Positions 39,138 to 47,606 of a stretch of 64,000 nucleotides of DNA are shown piece by piece (position 1 is the stretch's first letter; each line of letters opens with the position of its first letter). Below the pieces are notes generated by a model, which did no database searches, was not told the DNA's origin, and saw only the letters and a program-made list of their open reading frames with translations. The position numbers and the translations under genes are program-made. The stretch lies in NCBI RefSeq assembly GCF_001574435.1, contig NZ_LOCN01000003.1, positions 109,139-173,138 on the forward strand, given 5' to 3'. The stretch is from Moritella sp. JT01 (GTDB lineage Bacteria; Pseudomonadota; Gammaproteobacteria; Enterobacterales; Moritellaceae).

Positions 39138-40028
39138 ATGAAACGATGTCTTAGTTTATTCATTACTGCTGCCTTACTTTCTGGTTGTAGTTCATTATCG
39201 GGGTCTTTTTCGGCTGATGACCGCACGCCTTCTGAATTAATTCTAGCTGAACCACTGCAAGTTAATTATCAAACCGAAATTATGTTAATGCGTTATAGCC
39301 AACTTATCCTTGATGCGAAAGATGATCGGGCTCGTCAAGCGCGTTATTTTTATGAACGTGGTTTACTTGCTGATAGCATGGGTTTGCGTTCATTGGCTCA
39401 TGCTGACTTTCAACGAGCATTAACATTACAGCCAGATTTTGTGCCAGCTTACAATTTTATTGGTTTGTATATGACGCAGACTGAACAGTTTGATGAAGCA
39501 TTTGATGCCTATGATTCAATCGCACAATTAGACCCTGAAAATAATTACGTATTACTTAATCGTGGTATTGCGTTGTATTATGGCGAACGTTATACATTAG
39601 CTGTTGATGATCTTATCAGAGCTTATGATGAAGCACCTAACGACCCATTTAGAACGTTATGGTTGTATTACCCTGAATATCAAATTAATGCAGAACAAGC
39701 GTTAAAATCAGTTAAAGCACGTTATGACCAACACATAGATGATAACTGGTCATGGAATATCGTCGCGCTTTATACGCAAGCGATAAATGAAACTGAATTA
39801 TTGGATAAATTACTCGATGGACTGGATAAGCACGAACGAACTTATAATCAAATATTGGCGCACCGTTTAACGGAAGCGTACTTTTATCTGGGTAAATACA
39901 AGTTGTTAATGAATGACAAAACTGCAGCAGAAAGCTATTTTAAATTAGCATTAAGTAATAATGTGTATGAATTTATCGAGCATGGTTATGCACGTTTAGA
40001 ACTGGCAAGATTAGCAAGTAACCGTTAG
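39138..40028 (+). CDS. nlpI: Lipoprotein NlpI, TPR adaptor of peptidoglycan hydrolases
   Basis: The 296-residue outer-membrane lipoprotein has the lipobox in MKRCLSLFITAALLSGCSS. TPR repeats are visible at about residues 75-175 (ARYFYERGLLADSMGLRSLA; DFVPAYNFIGLYMTQTEQ; ENNYVLLNRGIALYYGERY) and further helices follow. In E. coli NlpI is a scaffold for murein hydrolases and the Prc protease. It follows pnp, as in E. coli. A GC-rich palindrome lies after the stop. Confidence 0.93.
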   Translation: MKRCLSLFITAALLSGCSSLSGSFSADDRTPSELILAEPLQVNYQTEIMLMRYSQLILDAKDDRARQARYFYERGLLADSMGLRSLAHADFQRALTLQPDFVPAYNFIGLYMTQTEQFDEAFDAYDSIAQLDPENNYVLLNRGIALYYGERYTLAVDDLIRAYDEAPNDPFRTLWLYYPEYQINAEQALKSVKARYDQHIDDNWSWNIVALYTQAINETELLDKLLDGLDKHERTYNQILAHRLTEAYFYLGKYKLLMNDKTAAESYFKLALSNNVYEFIEHGYARLELARLASNR

Positions 40029-40035
40029 CAAGATC

Positions 40036-40092
40036 TAACCCCCTCCCAGCATACCCCTTGAAGTAAAAAGGGGGGGGGCTAGGGTGGGGTTA
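40036..40092. repeat. REP-like GC-rich imperfect palindrome
   Basis: TAACCCCCTCCCAGC on the left and GGCTAGGGTGGGGTTA on the right are imperfect inverted copies. Between them are CCCCTTGAAG and a run of nine G. It separates the convergent ends of nlpI and ubiV, and its last bases form the ubiV stop codon. It could act as a bidirectional terminator and looks like a dispersed intergenic repeat. Confidence 0.55.
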
Positions 40093-40971
40093 TAAACTAA
40101 CTGTCTCTAATCCAGCTATTTGGTGCCAATAACCATTACATTCTCGGTCTAGCTGCAAGTCGAACTTAATATCTTGTTCTGCCGCTTGTTTAAACTGATC
40201 GAGTGTTTGGAATGCTGACTCTCCTAACGGACTCACTCGCACAATGTCCACTAAATCGTGCATACTCGCGACATCATTCAATAGGTTATATTTGTAGCCT
40301 GACATGGTTTGAATACCATTGATGGTGAATAACTCTTTATCATCCTGGCTATATACCGGTTTACCGTTAGCATGATTGATACAGCAAAGATCGCAGTCAT
40401 CTTTTGCTCTGTTTTCTGAACGAGCGGTAAAACAACGGGCAGAGTAGGCCAGTGGTAAATGCCCATGCGCAAAGACTTCGATTTCAAATTGATCACGGAT
40501 ATTGAGTATTCTACTGTCTTCTTGTAATTGTACTAGCCAGTCTCGTGACAACTCAACGGGCATGACCCAACGTTGCATGCCTTTATTAACGAGTAGCTGC
40601 AATACTTGCGCGTTATAGACATTAAGCGCATGACCACAGACAAAGGGTGTTTTTGCTTCAGCTAATAAATTGATCGCGCCAAAATCATTAGCTTCAACAA
40701 TAAAATCACCATTTTCACAGTACTTACGGAGAATATTAACTTCTGATGGTGCTTCTAATAGCGCCATGGTTGAGATCACCACTTGCTTACCTGAATCGGC
40801 AATTTCTTTGGCTAATCCTAACCAGTCTTTTGGTTTTAATTCGCGGCGTTTGCTGCAAACTGTTTCACCAAGATAAATAATATCAGCCTGTGAATTCACC
40901 GCTGCAGCATAAAAATCTTCGACTTGTTGTTTTGGCCAATAATATAAAATTGGTCCTAATGCGTATTTCAT
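40090..40971 (-). CDS. ubiV: U32-family protein UbiV (O2-independent ubiquinone hydroxylation)
   Basis: The 293-residue U32-family protein (E. coli YhbV) starts MKYALGPILYYWPKQQVEDF. Conserved parts are ADIIYLGETVCSKRR, FVCGHALNVYN, MPVELSRDWL, HGHLPLAYSARCFTARSENR and the cysteine cluster DDCDLCCINH, which binds a 4Fe-4S cluster with the earlier Cys. UbiU-UbiV carry out oxygen-independent hydroxylation steps of ubiquinone synthesis with UbiT. The ATG at 40971 is chosen by alignment and GAG upstream. It starts 20 bases after the ubiU stop, so the two form one operon. Confidence 0.94.
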   Translation of the reverse strand: MKYALGPILYYWPKQQVEDFYAAAVNSQADIIYLGETVCSKRRELKPKDWLGLAKEIADSGKQVVISTMALLEAPSEVNILRKYCENGDFIVEANDFGAINLLAEAKTPFVCGHALNVYNAQVLQLLVNKGMQRWVMPVELSRDWLVQLQEDSRILNIRDQFEIEVFAHGHLPLAYSARCFTARSENRAKDDCDLCCINHANGKPVYSQDDKELFTINGIQTMSGYKYNLLNDVASMHDLVDIVRVSPLGESAFQTLDQFKQAAEQDIKFDLQLDRECNGYWHQIAGLETVSL

Positions 40972-40991
40972 ATGATTCTCACTAATGCCAA

Positions 40992-41987
40992 TTATTGCCA
41001 ATCTCTGTGGTAAGCACCAAGGGTGGTGCTGGTGCCTTCAGAGAGTTGATCGAGCTGTTTATTCCAAGCGGCTTCAACCTGATACTTATCTGGATCTTGT
41101 TTGTATCGATCGATAGCGGCACGCCACACTTTCGTGACTTGTTCTGTATAAGCAGGGCTACGTTGACGTCCTTCAATTTTTACCGCTGAGATATTGGCTT
41201 GTGCAAGTTCAGGTATGAGTGCAAGGGTATTTAGGCTGGTCGGTTCTTCCAAAGCATGAAACACTTTACCATCGACATTAAAACGGCCTTTACACAGTGT
41301 TGGGTAGCCAGTCTTTTCATCCGGTTGATAGCGGTCAATAAGCACGCCATTTAAGCGTGACTCTAGGCCTTGTTCTGTTTCTTGCCAGCGTACGTATTTT
41401 GCTGGTGAACAAGCGCCAACGGTATTTGGTGATTCACCGGTTAAATAAGAGGATAGATAGCAACGACCTTCAGCCATGATGCATAAACTACCAAAGGCAA
41501 ATACTTCCAATTCTACATCGGTATTACGTGCTAATTGTTTTACCTGATGAATGGATAATACGCGGGGTAATACCACCCGACTGACATTAAAATTATTGGT
41601 ATAAAAATTAATGGCTTCAACATTTGTTGCCGATGCTTGTACTGATAGGTGCAACTCTAAATCAGGGTATTTTTTGGTTGCGTAGTCAAGTACTGCTACA
41701 TCAGAGATAATGGCCGCATCCACGCCCATGTCAGCGCAACGATCAACGGCGCGTTCCCAACGTTCTAATTTTCCAGGGTGGGCAAAGGTATTGATGGCCA
41801 CGTGTAAATGACGATTATGACTGCGGATATAATCGACGGCTTTATCGAGTTTTTTATCAGTAAAGTTCAAACCAGCGAAGTGACGGGCATTGGTATCGTC
41901 TTTAAAGCCGATATATACCGCGTCAGCGCCATGATCGACTGCTGTTTTTAATGCTGGTAAATTACCAGCAGGGCAGAGTAATTCCAT
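40992..41987 (-). CDS. ubiU: U32-family protein UbiU (O2-independent ubiquinone hydroxylation)
   Basis: The 331-residue partner of UbiV (E. coli YhbU) starts MELLCPAGNLPALKTAVDHG. It has ADAVYIGFKDDTNARHFAGL, LSVQASATN, EVFAFGSLCIMAEGRCYLSS, the Cys in NTVGACSPAKYVRW, CKGRFNVDG and VKIEGRQRSPAYTEQV. The four cysteines expected to bind 4Fe-4S are present. It is divergent from ubiT with about 173 bases between. In E. coli the three genes share this layout and respond to oxygen through FNR. A half-match (TTGATAAAAATTGT near 42015) is visible here but is not convincing. Confidence 0.94.
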   Translation of the reverse strand: MELLCPAGNLPALKTAVDHGADAVYIGFKDDTNARHFAGLNFTDKKLDKAVDYIRSHNRHLHVAINTFAHPGKLERWERAVDRCADMGVDAAIISDVAVLDYATKKYPDLELHLSVQASATNVEAINFYTNNFNVSRVVLPRVLSIHQVKQLARNTDVELEVFAFGSLCIMAEGRCYLSSYLTGESPNTVGACSPAKYVRWQETEQGLESRLNGVLIDRYQPDEKTGYPTLCKGRFNVDGKVFHALEEPTSLNTLALIPELAQANISAVKIEGRQRSPAYTEQVTKVWRAAIDRYKQDPDKYQVEAAWNKQLDQLSEGTSTTLGAYHRDWQ

Positions 41988-42160
41988 TGTTATAGTATCT
42001 TGAACGATGAGTCTTGATAAAAATTGTAAGGCATCGATGTTTTATTGGGTTTGATTTAGTGCAGGATTTTCTTAGTTAATCTACTTTTAATTGACTTTGC
42101 TTAGGATATGACAAGTGATGGCGGGCTAAAATAACGTTTTTATTCAAGGAATATTACCCG

Positions 42161-42688
42161 ATGTTACATACTCTACGCCGTAAGTTGGTACACACTGTAC
42201 CTGGGTTATTAGCGATGCCCGCTAAAATATTGCCTTTTTCACTGCAAGAGAAAGTACTCTCACAAGTGCTTAACCGGGTATTTTCTGAAGGGTTAGAGGA
42301 TGATGAATTTGAGTTTCTTGAGCAAAAGTGGCTGCAAGTTGAAATTACTGATTTAGGCATTAATTGGTTTATCAGTTGTAAAGATAATAAACTCGTTATT
42401 ACGCCAAAAGCAGACGTGGTTGACGTTAGCTTTAAAGGTAATTTAAATGAGTTAGTGTTAATTACTGCACGTAAAGAAGATCCAGACACACTATTTTTCC
42501 AACGCCGTCTAAAAATAGAAGGTGATACTGAACTGGGTCTTGAAGTCAAAAATATGCTCGATAGTTTTGATCTTGATGAGTTACCAAAACCAGTAACAAC
42601 ATTGTTGGCTTATTTAGCTGATTTTATTCAACAAGGTTTGGTTGAGCCTGAATTAAGCAGTGCTGTAAAAGGTAAAGCAATTGCCTGA
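42161..42688 (+). CDS. ubiT: SCP2-domain protein UbiT
   Basis: The 175-residue SCP2-domain lipid carrier (E. coli YhbT) takes part in anaerobic ubiquinone synthesis, presumably holding the polyprenylated intermediates. It starts MLHTLRRKLVHTVPGLLAMP. The SCP2 fold is seen in WLQVEITDLGINWFISC, VDVSFKGNLNELVLITARKEDPDTLFFQRRLKIEGDTELGLEVKN as separate consecutive strands, and LPKPVTTLL. Its position divergent from ubiU-ubiV supports the assignment. Confidence 0.93.
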   Translation: MLHTLRRKLVHTVPGLLAMPAKILPFSLQEKVLSQVLNRVFSEGLEDDEFEFLEQKWLQVEITDLGINWFISCKDNKLVITPKADVVDVSFKGNLNELVLITARKEDPDTLFFQRRLKIEGDTELGLEVKNMLDSFDLDELPKPVTTLLAYLADFIQQGLVEPELSSAVKGKAIA

Positions 42689-42893
42689 GCCTCATCAAGT
42701 ATATCCATGTATACACTTTATATAGTCATTTATTCTCTTCTGTGGTCATGCCTTAGTATGGTTATAGTATTGCTTTAAGCAATGGCTATAGACCCCGCTC
42801 ACACTTCCCTCATATCATCAATAGATTAATGTTAATTCCATATGGATATGGAATCGATTTAGCAGTGAATATCTTTGATGCAAGGAGCATAAA

Positions 42894-43478
42894 GTGAGAC
42901 TAGTTGTTATCAGTGGCAGTACTAGAAACAGGTCGACAACCATTAAGGTTGCACAATCAGTATTGCAATTAGCCCAGCAGTCACAGTTATTCAGTAAAGT
43001 GAATTTATTGGATTTTGTAAAAGTAACCTTGCCTATTTGGGATAAGGCGATAAAAAATGAAATCGCGGATTGGCAAGAAGAGTGGCAGGTCTCAGCACAA
43101 TTAATGCGGGCTGCAGACGCTGTCATCATCGTCAGTCCAGAATGGGAAGAAGAAAGCCTAGATAATTTTTATGCTTTTTGTGAACACGATAATTTACCTT
43201 TATTACCGGGAACGGTATTACGTGTTGGTAGTGATTGCCGTGGCGCGTACTCGTCCACTGAGCTGTGGATGGCCAATTTCCGTAAAAACCGTACTTGTTT
43301 GATTTTGGAACATTTTATTGTGGCGACGATTGAGTCGGTTAATAATTGTAAAGAAACCTATTATCCATTTGAAACTCCTTTAGTAGAACGTATACTGGCT
43401 AATTTAGGCTTGATGAAACAGCTGGTTGATAATGGTGGTTTATTATCTTCAACAAGGTTACATCTTGCTAAGTGTTAG
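42894..43478 (+). CDS. NADPH-dependent FMN reductase-like flavoprotein
   Basis: The 194-residue flavodoxin-like protein starts with GTG at 42894, backed by AAGGAG 6 bases upstream. MRLVVISGSTRNRSTTIKVA provides the FMN phosphate loop (SGSTRxxSxT). ADAVIIVSPEWEEESLDNFY stands where the family usually has a PEYN motif. The change of Tyr-Asn to Trp-Glu and the cysteine-containing middle suggest an altered substrate. The neighbour rimJ starts 12 bases later, so they are probably co-transcribed. The exact function is unknown. Confidence 0.75.
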   Translation: MRLVVISGSTRNRSTTIKVAQSVLQLAQQSQLFSKVNLLDFVKVTLPIWDKAIKNEIADWQEEWQVSAQLMRAADAVIIVSPEWEEESLDNFYAFCEHDNLPLLPGTVLRVGSDCRGAYSSTELWMANFRKNRTCLILEHFIVATIESVNNCKETYYPFETPLVERILANLGLMKQLVDNGGLLSSTRLHLAKC

Positions 43479-43490
43479 CTGAGGTGTTGG

Positions 43491-44069
43491 ATGTCATCAA
43501 AATTTCCCAAATTTGTAACTAAGCGTTTAGTCATCCGTGTTGCGGTGGCGAGCGATAGCGAAATGCTGCGTCAATACTATGTTCGTAATCAGATACATTT
43601 AACACCTTGGGAGCCGATTCGGAGTGACGCATATTATACGTTACGTTGGTGGCAGCTTCGTATCAAGCAAATACATGCAGAGTTTGATGATGCGAGCGCA
43701 GTAAACTTTATTGCCATGACGCCTGATAAATCCGAAATTGTTGCGGTTGCTAACTTCAGTAATATTATTCAAGGCGTGTTTAAATCCTGTTACCTCGGTT
43801 ACTCAATCGCAAAGTGTTATGAAGGGCAGGGCTTGATGGTTGAATTTTTACAGCGTTGTCTGGAGTTCATGTTTGAAAATATGGGACTTAATCGCGTGAT
43901 GGCTAATTACATACCAGAAAATGAGCGCAGTGGTGCGTTATTACAACGGCTTGGTTTTGAGCGTGAAGGGTATGCGCGCAAATATCTTAAAATTGCTGGA
44001 AGTTGGCAAGACCATGTATTAACCGCGCTGCTTAAAGAAGACTGGTTAGCGCGAAAAACCACAGAATAA
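43491..44069 (+). CDS. rimJ: Ribosomal protein S5 alanine N-acetyltransferase RimJ
   Basis: The 192-residue GNAT acetyltransferase closely resembles E. coli RimJ: TKRLVIRVAVASDSEMLRQY, LTPWEPIRSDAYY, VAVANFSNIIQGVFKSCYLG, YSIAKCYEGQGLMVEFL, RVMANYIPENERSGALLQRL and GFEREGYARKYLKIAGSWQD. It acetylates the N-terminus of S5 and influences 30S assembly. GAGG lies 6 bases before the ATG. A bidirectional terminator follows. Confidence 0.93.
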   Translation: MSSKFPKFVTKRLVIRVAVASDSEMLRQYYVRNQIHLTPWEPIRSDAYYTLRWWQLRIKQIHAEFDDASAVNFIAMTPDKSEIVAVANFSNIIQGVFKSCYLGYSIAKCYEGQGLMVEFLQRCLEFMFENMGLNRVMANYIPENERSGALLQRLGFEREGYARKYLKIAGSWQDHVLTALLKEDWLARKTTE

Positions 44070-44104
44070 AGTGGTAATGCATTCTTCAGTTTAGATGACA
44101 AATA

Positions 44105-44133
44105 AAAACGGCGAGTTGTTCACTCGCCGTTTT
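44105..44133. terminator. Bidirectional terminator between rimJ and yfhL
   Basis: AAAACGGCGAGT pairs with ACTCGCCGTTTT around a 5-base loop, with A/T tails on both strands between convergent genes. Confidence 0.88.
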
Positions 44134-44166
44134 CGTCTCTATCTTATTGGATATCGCATACGATGG

Positions 44167-44430
44167 TTAACGTGCTGCTTTTGTCGCTTCTTGGATCATG
44201 ACAAATTTTTCCCATAATACTTCCTCTTTTTCTACATAATCCGGATCGGTAATAATGCAGTTAATCGGGCAAACAGTTTTACAGGTCGGTTTATCATAAT
44301 GACCTACGCATTCAGTACATAACAATGGGTCAATTTCATAAATCTTCGCGCCAAATGTAATTGCGCCATTCGGACATTCCGGATCGCACATATCGCAGTT
44401 AATACACTTATCATTAATTAATAGTGCCAT
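44167..44430 (-). CDS. yfhL: YfhL family 4Fe-4S dicluster ferredoxin
   Basis: The 87-residue ferredoxin has two 4Fe-4S motifs, CINCDMCDPECP and, after an insertion, CTECVGHYDKPTCKTVCP. This is the Allochromatium-type pattern with an extended second loop. It matches E. coli YfhL (MALLI start, YEIDPLLCTECVGHY). It starts 26 bases after the trhP stop on the same strand. YfhL has been linked to the tRNA hydroxylation step that TrhP/TrhO-type enzymes carry out, which agrees with the pairing. Confidence 0.94.
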   Translation of the reverse strand: MALLINDKCINCDMCDPECPNGAITFGAKIYEIDPLLCTECVGHYDKPTCKTVCPINCIITDPDYVEKEEVLWEKFVMIQEATKAAR

Positions 44431-44456
44431 AAGGTTTTATCTTCTTCCTTAATGGA

Positions 44457-45848
44457 TTACTTATGCGGATTACGCGTATCTTCACTGTTATGGAAGTTAC
44501 GCATTAATAATGCGTGATCCAGTGTGACTTCTTCTGGAACCGGTAAGTAAACAATGTGGCCTGAACCTGGCGCATATTCCATTGCTTCACCTTTACGGTT
44601 CTCTAATTCTTCTAATTTGAAGGTCAAGTTACCTTGTGGCGTCATTAGTTCAAGAGAATCACCCACTAAGAATTTGTTTTTTACAATCACTTCAGCAAGG
44701 CCTTTATCGTTACGACCATTGAATTCACCCACAAACTGTTGTGTTTCACTGATTGAATAACCGTAATCATAGTTTTGGTATGCATCGTGTGTATGACGGC
44801 TTAAGAAACCTTCGGTATAACCACGGTGTGCAAGGTGCTCTAATGAACGCAGTAATGATGGATCAAAATCACGACCTGCAACGGCATCATTAATCGCTTG
44901 TTTATATACCTGTGCGGTACGCGCGCAGTAATAGTACGATTTAGTACGACCTTCAATTTTTAATGAATGTACGCCCATTTTAGTCAGACGCTCGACGTGT
45001 TGGATAGCACGTAGGTCTTTTGAGTTCATGATGTAAGTACCATGCTCATCTTCAAATGCAGGCATATATTCATTTGGACGACCTTGTTCTTGTAATAAGA
45101 AAATTTGGTCTGTCGGTTTACCTTTGCCTAACGTCGGCTCTGGAGAATCTGTTTCTGGAGTATAGATTTCAGCTTCAGGTGTGTAAATCTCAGGGTTGGT
45201 TGCAACAATATCACCGTTTTCATTTTCGGTTGCATCATGGGCATCGTATTTCCAACGGCATGAGTTCGTGCATGAACCTTGGTTTGGATCGCGTTTGTTG
45301 ATGTAACCAGACAGTAGACAGCGGCCAGAATAAGCCATGCACAGTGCGCCGTGTACAAATACTTCGATTTCCATGTCAGGGCAGTGGAAACGAATATCTT
45401 CAATTTCATCAAGTGATAATTCACGCGATAAGATCACACGCTTGATACCTTGGGTATACCAGAATTTTACGGTTGCCCAGTTTACTGCGTTCGCTTGTAC
45501 AGACAGGTGAATTACCATATCTGGGAAAGCTTCACGTACCATCATGATCAGACCAGGATCAGACATGATGATTGCATCGGGTTTCATGGCGATGATCGGT
45601 GTTAAATCACGGATGAAGGTTTTTAATTTTGAGTTATGAGGTTGGATATTACAAACCACATAGAATTGTTTACCAAGCGCATGTGCTTCGTTGATACCAA
45701 TTTCTAGGTTTTCTAAGCTAAATTCATTGTTACGAACACGTAAGCTATAGCGTGGTTGGCCAGCGTAAACAGCATCTGCACCGTAAGCGAAAGCATAACG
45801 CATGTTCTTTAGTGAACCTGCAGGGGAAAGTAATTCTGGAGTAAACAT
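44457..45848 (-). CDS. trhP: tRNA uridine hydroxylation protein TrhP (YegQ), U32 family
   Basis: The 463-residue U32-family protein is needed for prephenate-dependent 5-hydroxylation of uridine 34 in tRNAs (ho5U). It has ELLSPAGSLKNMRYAFAYGA, DAVYAGQPRYSLRVRNNEF, IHLSVQANAVNW, EVFVHGALCMAYSGRCLLSG, CTNSCRWKYDAHD and LKIEGRTKSYYY. The cysteine pairs for an Fe-S cluster are present. A low-complexity insertion with a tandem EIYTPEA/EIYTPET repeat lies near residue 220, making the protein about 10 residues longer than E. coli YegQ. It is followed by yfhL. Confidence 0.94.
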   Translation of the reverse strand: MFTPELLSPAGSLKNMRYAFAYGADAVYAGQPRYSLRVRNNEFSLENLEIGINEAHALGKQFYVVCNIQPHNSKLKTFIRDLTPIIAMKPDAIIMSDPGLIMMVREAFPDMVIHLSVQANAVNWATVKFWYTQGIKRVILSRELSLDEIEDIRFHCPDMEIEVFVHGALCMAYSGRCLLSGYINKRDPNQGSCTNSCRWKYDAHDATENENGDIVATNPEIYTPEAEIYTPETDSPEPTLGKGKPTDQIFLLQEQGRPNEYMPAFEDEHGTYIMNSKDLRAIQHVERLTKMGVHSLKIEGRTKSYYYCARTAQVYKQAINDAVAGRDFDPSLLRSLEHLAHRGYTEGFLSRHTHDAYQNYDYGYSISETQQFVGEFNGRNDKGLAEVIVKNKFLVGDSLELMTPQGNLTFKLEELENRKGEAMEYAPGSGHIVYLPVPEEVTLDHALLMRNFHNSEDTRNPHK

Positions 45849-46032
45849 TTCAACCTCAATTGTTGTCTGAGTTCAAGTCAGGGAATACCCTAAGGGCATC
45901 AAGGTTCGCGATTGTACGCGTTGAGTCATGTTCTCACGTTGATCTGGATCATGTTTTATTTAATCGTGCTAGAGAGTGATTACTGATATCTGCAAGAGAA
46001 GGGTGGCAAGATCGTGATGTTAAAGTTGGAAA

Positions 46033-46063
46033 CAAAAAAGCTCAGAACAAGTCTGAGCTTTTT
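46033..46063 (-). terminator. Terminator of nptA
   Basis: AAAAAGCTCAGA pairs with TCTGAGCTTTTT around ACAAG. On the minus strand it follows the nptA stop by about 45 bases and ends in TTTTTTG. Confidence 0.82.
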
Positions 46064-46106
46064 ACATTGATGGCTAATTGTTTACAGCCATCGGTTGTTT
46101 ATCATA

Positions 46107-47261
46107 TTAGCTAAAAACAATCATCAGGCCAGGCAGTGCGAAGAAGGCACCAATTACATAACCAAAAGCGATAAATTTATTTTCAGTACCTTGACGTGCT
46201 AATGCTTCTGCACACTTAATCGGAATCTCACGTAGTGCTGGGATACCGTAGATAAGTGCGACAGCGAATACGTTGAACATCACGTGTACCAATGCAATCG
46301 TCATTGCTACTTGCGCGGCATCACCACTGATTGAGGTCGCTGCCAGTAGTGCGGTAATTGTGGTACCTATATTCGCACCCAAAGTGAATGGGAATATTTG
46401 ACGGGTGGTAAATACACCGCTACCCGCTAGTGGAATCATCAAGCTTGTTGTTGTCGATGATGATTGCACCATCACGGTTACCGCTGTACCCGATAGGATA
46501 CCACCGACTGGACCGCGGCCGATTGCATTGTGTAATACGGTTTTAGCGCGACCAACCATGACGGCTTTTAATACTTTACCCAAGAAGGTAACGGAGAAAC
46601 CAATCATGAAGATACCAATAAATACCATGACTAGACCCGCCGTATTACTTTCTATCGGTAATGAACCAGCAAGTTCTTTAATTTGGTTTACTGCAGGTTT
46701 TGTTAACGGTTTAATAAAGTTGAATTCTTTAATGCTTAAGCTGCTATCAGACACAAAGAAGTCTGCTAGGTAAGTTGCTATTTTTTCAAGCATACCGAAT
46801 GCAATTTCCAGCGGAAGGAAGATAGCAACGGCAAGTAAGTTAAAGAAATCATGTACTGTAGCTGCACTGAATGCACGCTGGAATTCTTGTTTGTCACGGA
46901 TATGACCCATGCTTACGAACGTATTTGTGATCGTCGTACCCATGTTTGCACCCATTACCATCGGGATTGCGATTGAAATAGGTAGGCCGCCAGCAACAAG
47001 ACCAACAATTACTGATGTAACTGTACTTGAAGACTGTACTAATGCCGTTACTAGGATACCCAATAATAAAGCGACAAATGGGTTAGTTGCGAAAGCGAAA
47101 ATTTGTTCTGCACCAGCACTACCACCGGAGAACATTTTAAAGCCTCCACTTACTGTAGATACTGCTACTAATACGAAGTATACCAATACGGCTACACTTA
47201 CCCAGCTGAATATTTTTTTCATTGTGCTTGGGTTCAATTCAATTGCTTCGTTGTTTTTCAT
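46107..47261 (-). CDS. nptA: Na+/phosphate cotransporter, NptA type
   Basis: The 384-residue membrane transporter belongs to the Na/Pi-II family. Two inverted repeats each carry a QSSS signature: TALVQSSSTVTSVIVGLVAGG near the N-terminus and VMVQSSSTTTSLMIPLAG near the C-terminus. Each is followed by a GANMGTTIT/GANIGTTITALL segment. About eight hydrophobic helices are visible. It resembles V. cholerae NptA and would move phosphate with Na+. A Pho box with a correctly spaced -10 lies upstream (47323-47356), so it should be induced by phosphate limitation through PhoB, whose gene is 1.7 kb away. Confidence 0.9.
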   Translation of the reverse strand: MKNNEAIELNPSTMKKIFSWVSVAVLVYFVLVAVSTVSGGFKMFSGGSAGAEQIFAFATNPFVALLLGILVTALVQSSSTVTSVIVGLVAGGLPISIAIPMVMGANMGTTITNTFVSMGHIRDKQEFQRAFSAATVHDFFNLLAVAIFLPLEIAFGMLEKIATYLADFFVSDSSLSIKEFNFIKPLTKPAVNQIKELAGSLPIESNTAGLVMVFIGIFMIGFSVTFLGKVLKAVMVGRAKTVLHNAIGRGPVGGILSGTAVTVMVQSSSTTTSLMIPLAGSGVFTTRQIFPFTLGANIGTTITALLAATSISGDAAQVAMTIALVHVMFNVFAVALIYGIPALREIPIKCAEALARQGTENKFIAFGYVIGAFFALPGLMIVFS

Positions 47262-47322
47262 CTCTAGGTACCGTTTTATCTGTATCGAATGACAGATTTG
47301 TTTCAGTTAGTTGACGAGAAGG

Positions 47323-47356
47323 ATTAAAACAAACTTGTATGACAGTAATATGACAG
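47323..47356 (-). promoter_or_regulatory. Pho box and -10 of nptA
   Basis: On the minus strand CTGTCATATTACTGTCAT (47356-47339) is a perfect pair of PhoB repeats with a 4-base AT spacer. After 10 bases comes TTTAAT (47328-47323) as -10. The nptA ATG is 61 bases further on. Confidence 0.85.
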
Positions 47357-47566
47357 TGAATTTAAAATGTCACAAAACCCTGCGGGTGAAGATTAAGTTA
47401 TTGTTTTTAAAATTTAAATTGATGGTGTTTATTTTGGTGATGTATTTCTGGAGAGACGGCAGTTCGGTAAAGAAGGCGTTTTACCGCTGTTTTTATGTAC
47501 AAAAATGTGGGTTTATGACAAAACTGTCATGTTAAATTGGAGGTGTTAAAGGCGATAATTGGAAAT

Positions 47567-47596
47567 ACGCAGCATATAAAGAGGTACATGCTGCGT
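47567..47596 (-). terminator. Hairpin after rdgC
   Basis: ACGCAGCAT and ATGCTGCGT form a 9-bp stem with a 12-base loop about 11 bases past the rdgC stop. The following T run on the minus strand is weak (ATTTCC). Confidence 0.5.
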
Positions 47597-47606
47597 TAAT
47601 GAGGCT

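Noticed and set aside
42005..42030. FNR-like site between ubiU and ubiT
   Set aside because: Only the left half TTGAT is good; the right half does not match ATCAA.
47515..47530. ATGACAAAACTGTCAT resembling a Pho box between nptA and rdgC
   Set aside because: It is an inverted, not direct, arrangement of the half-sites and has no -10 at the right distance; the direct repeat at 47339-47356 is the better site.
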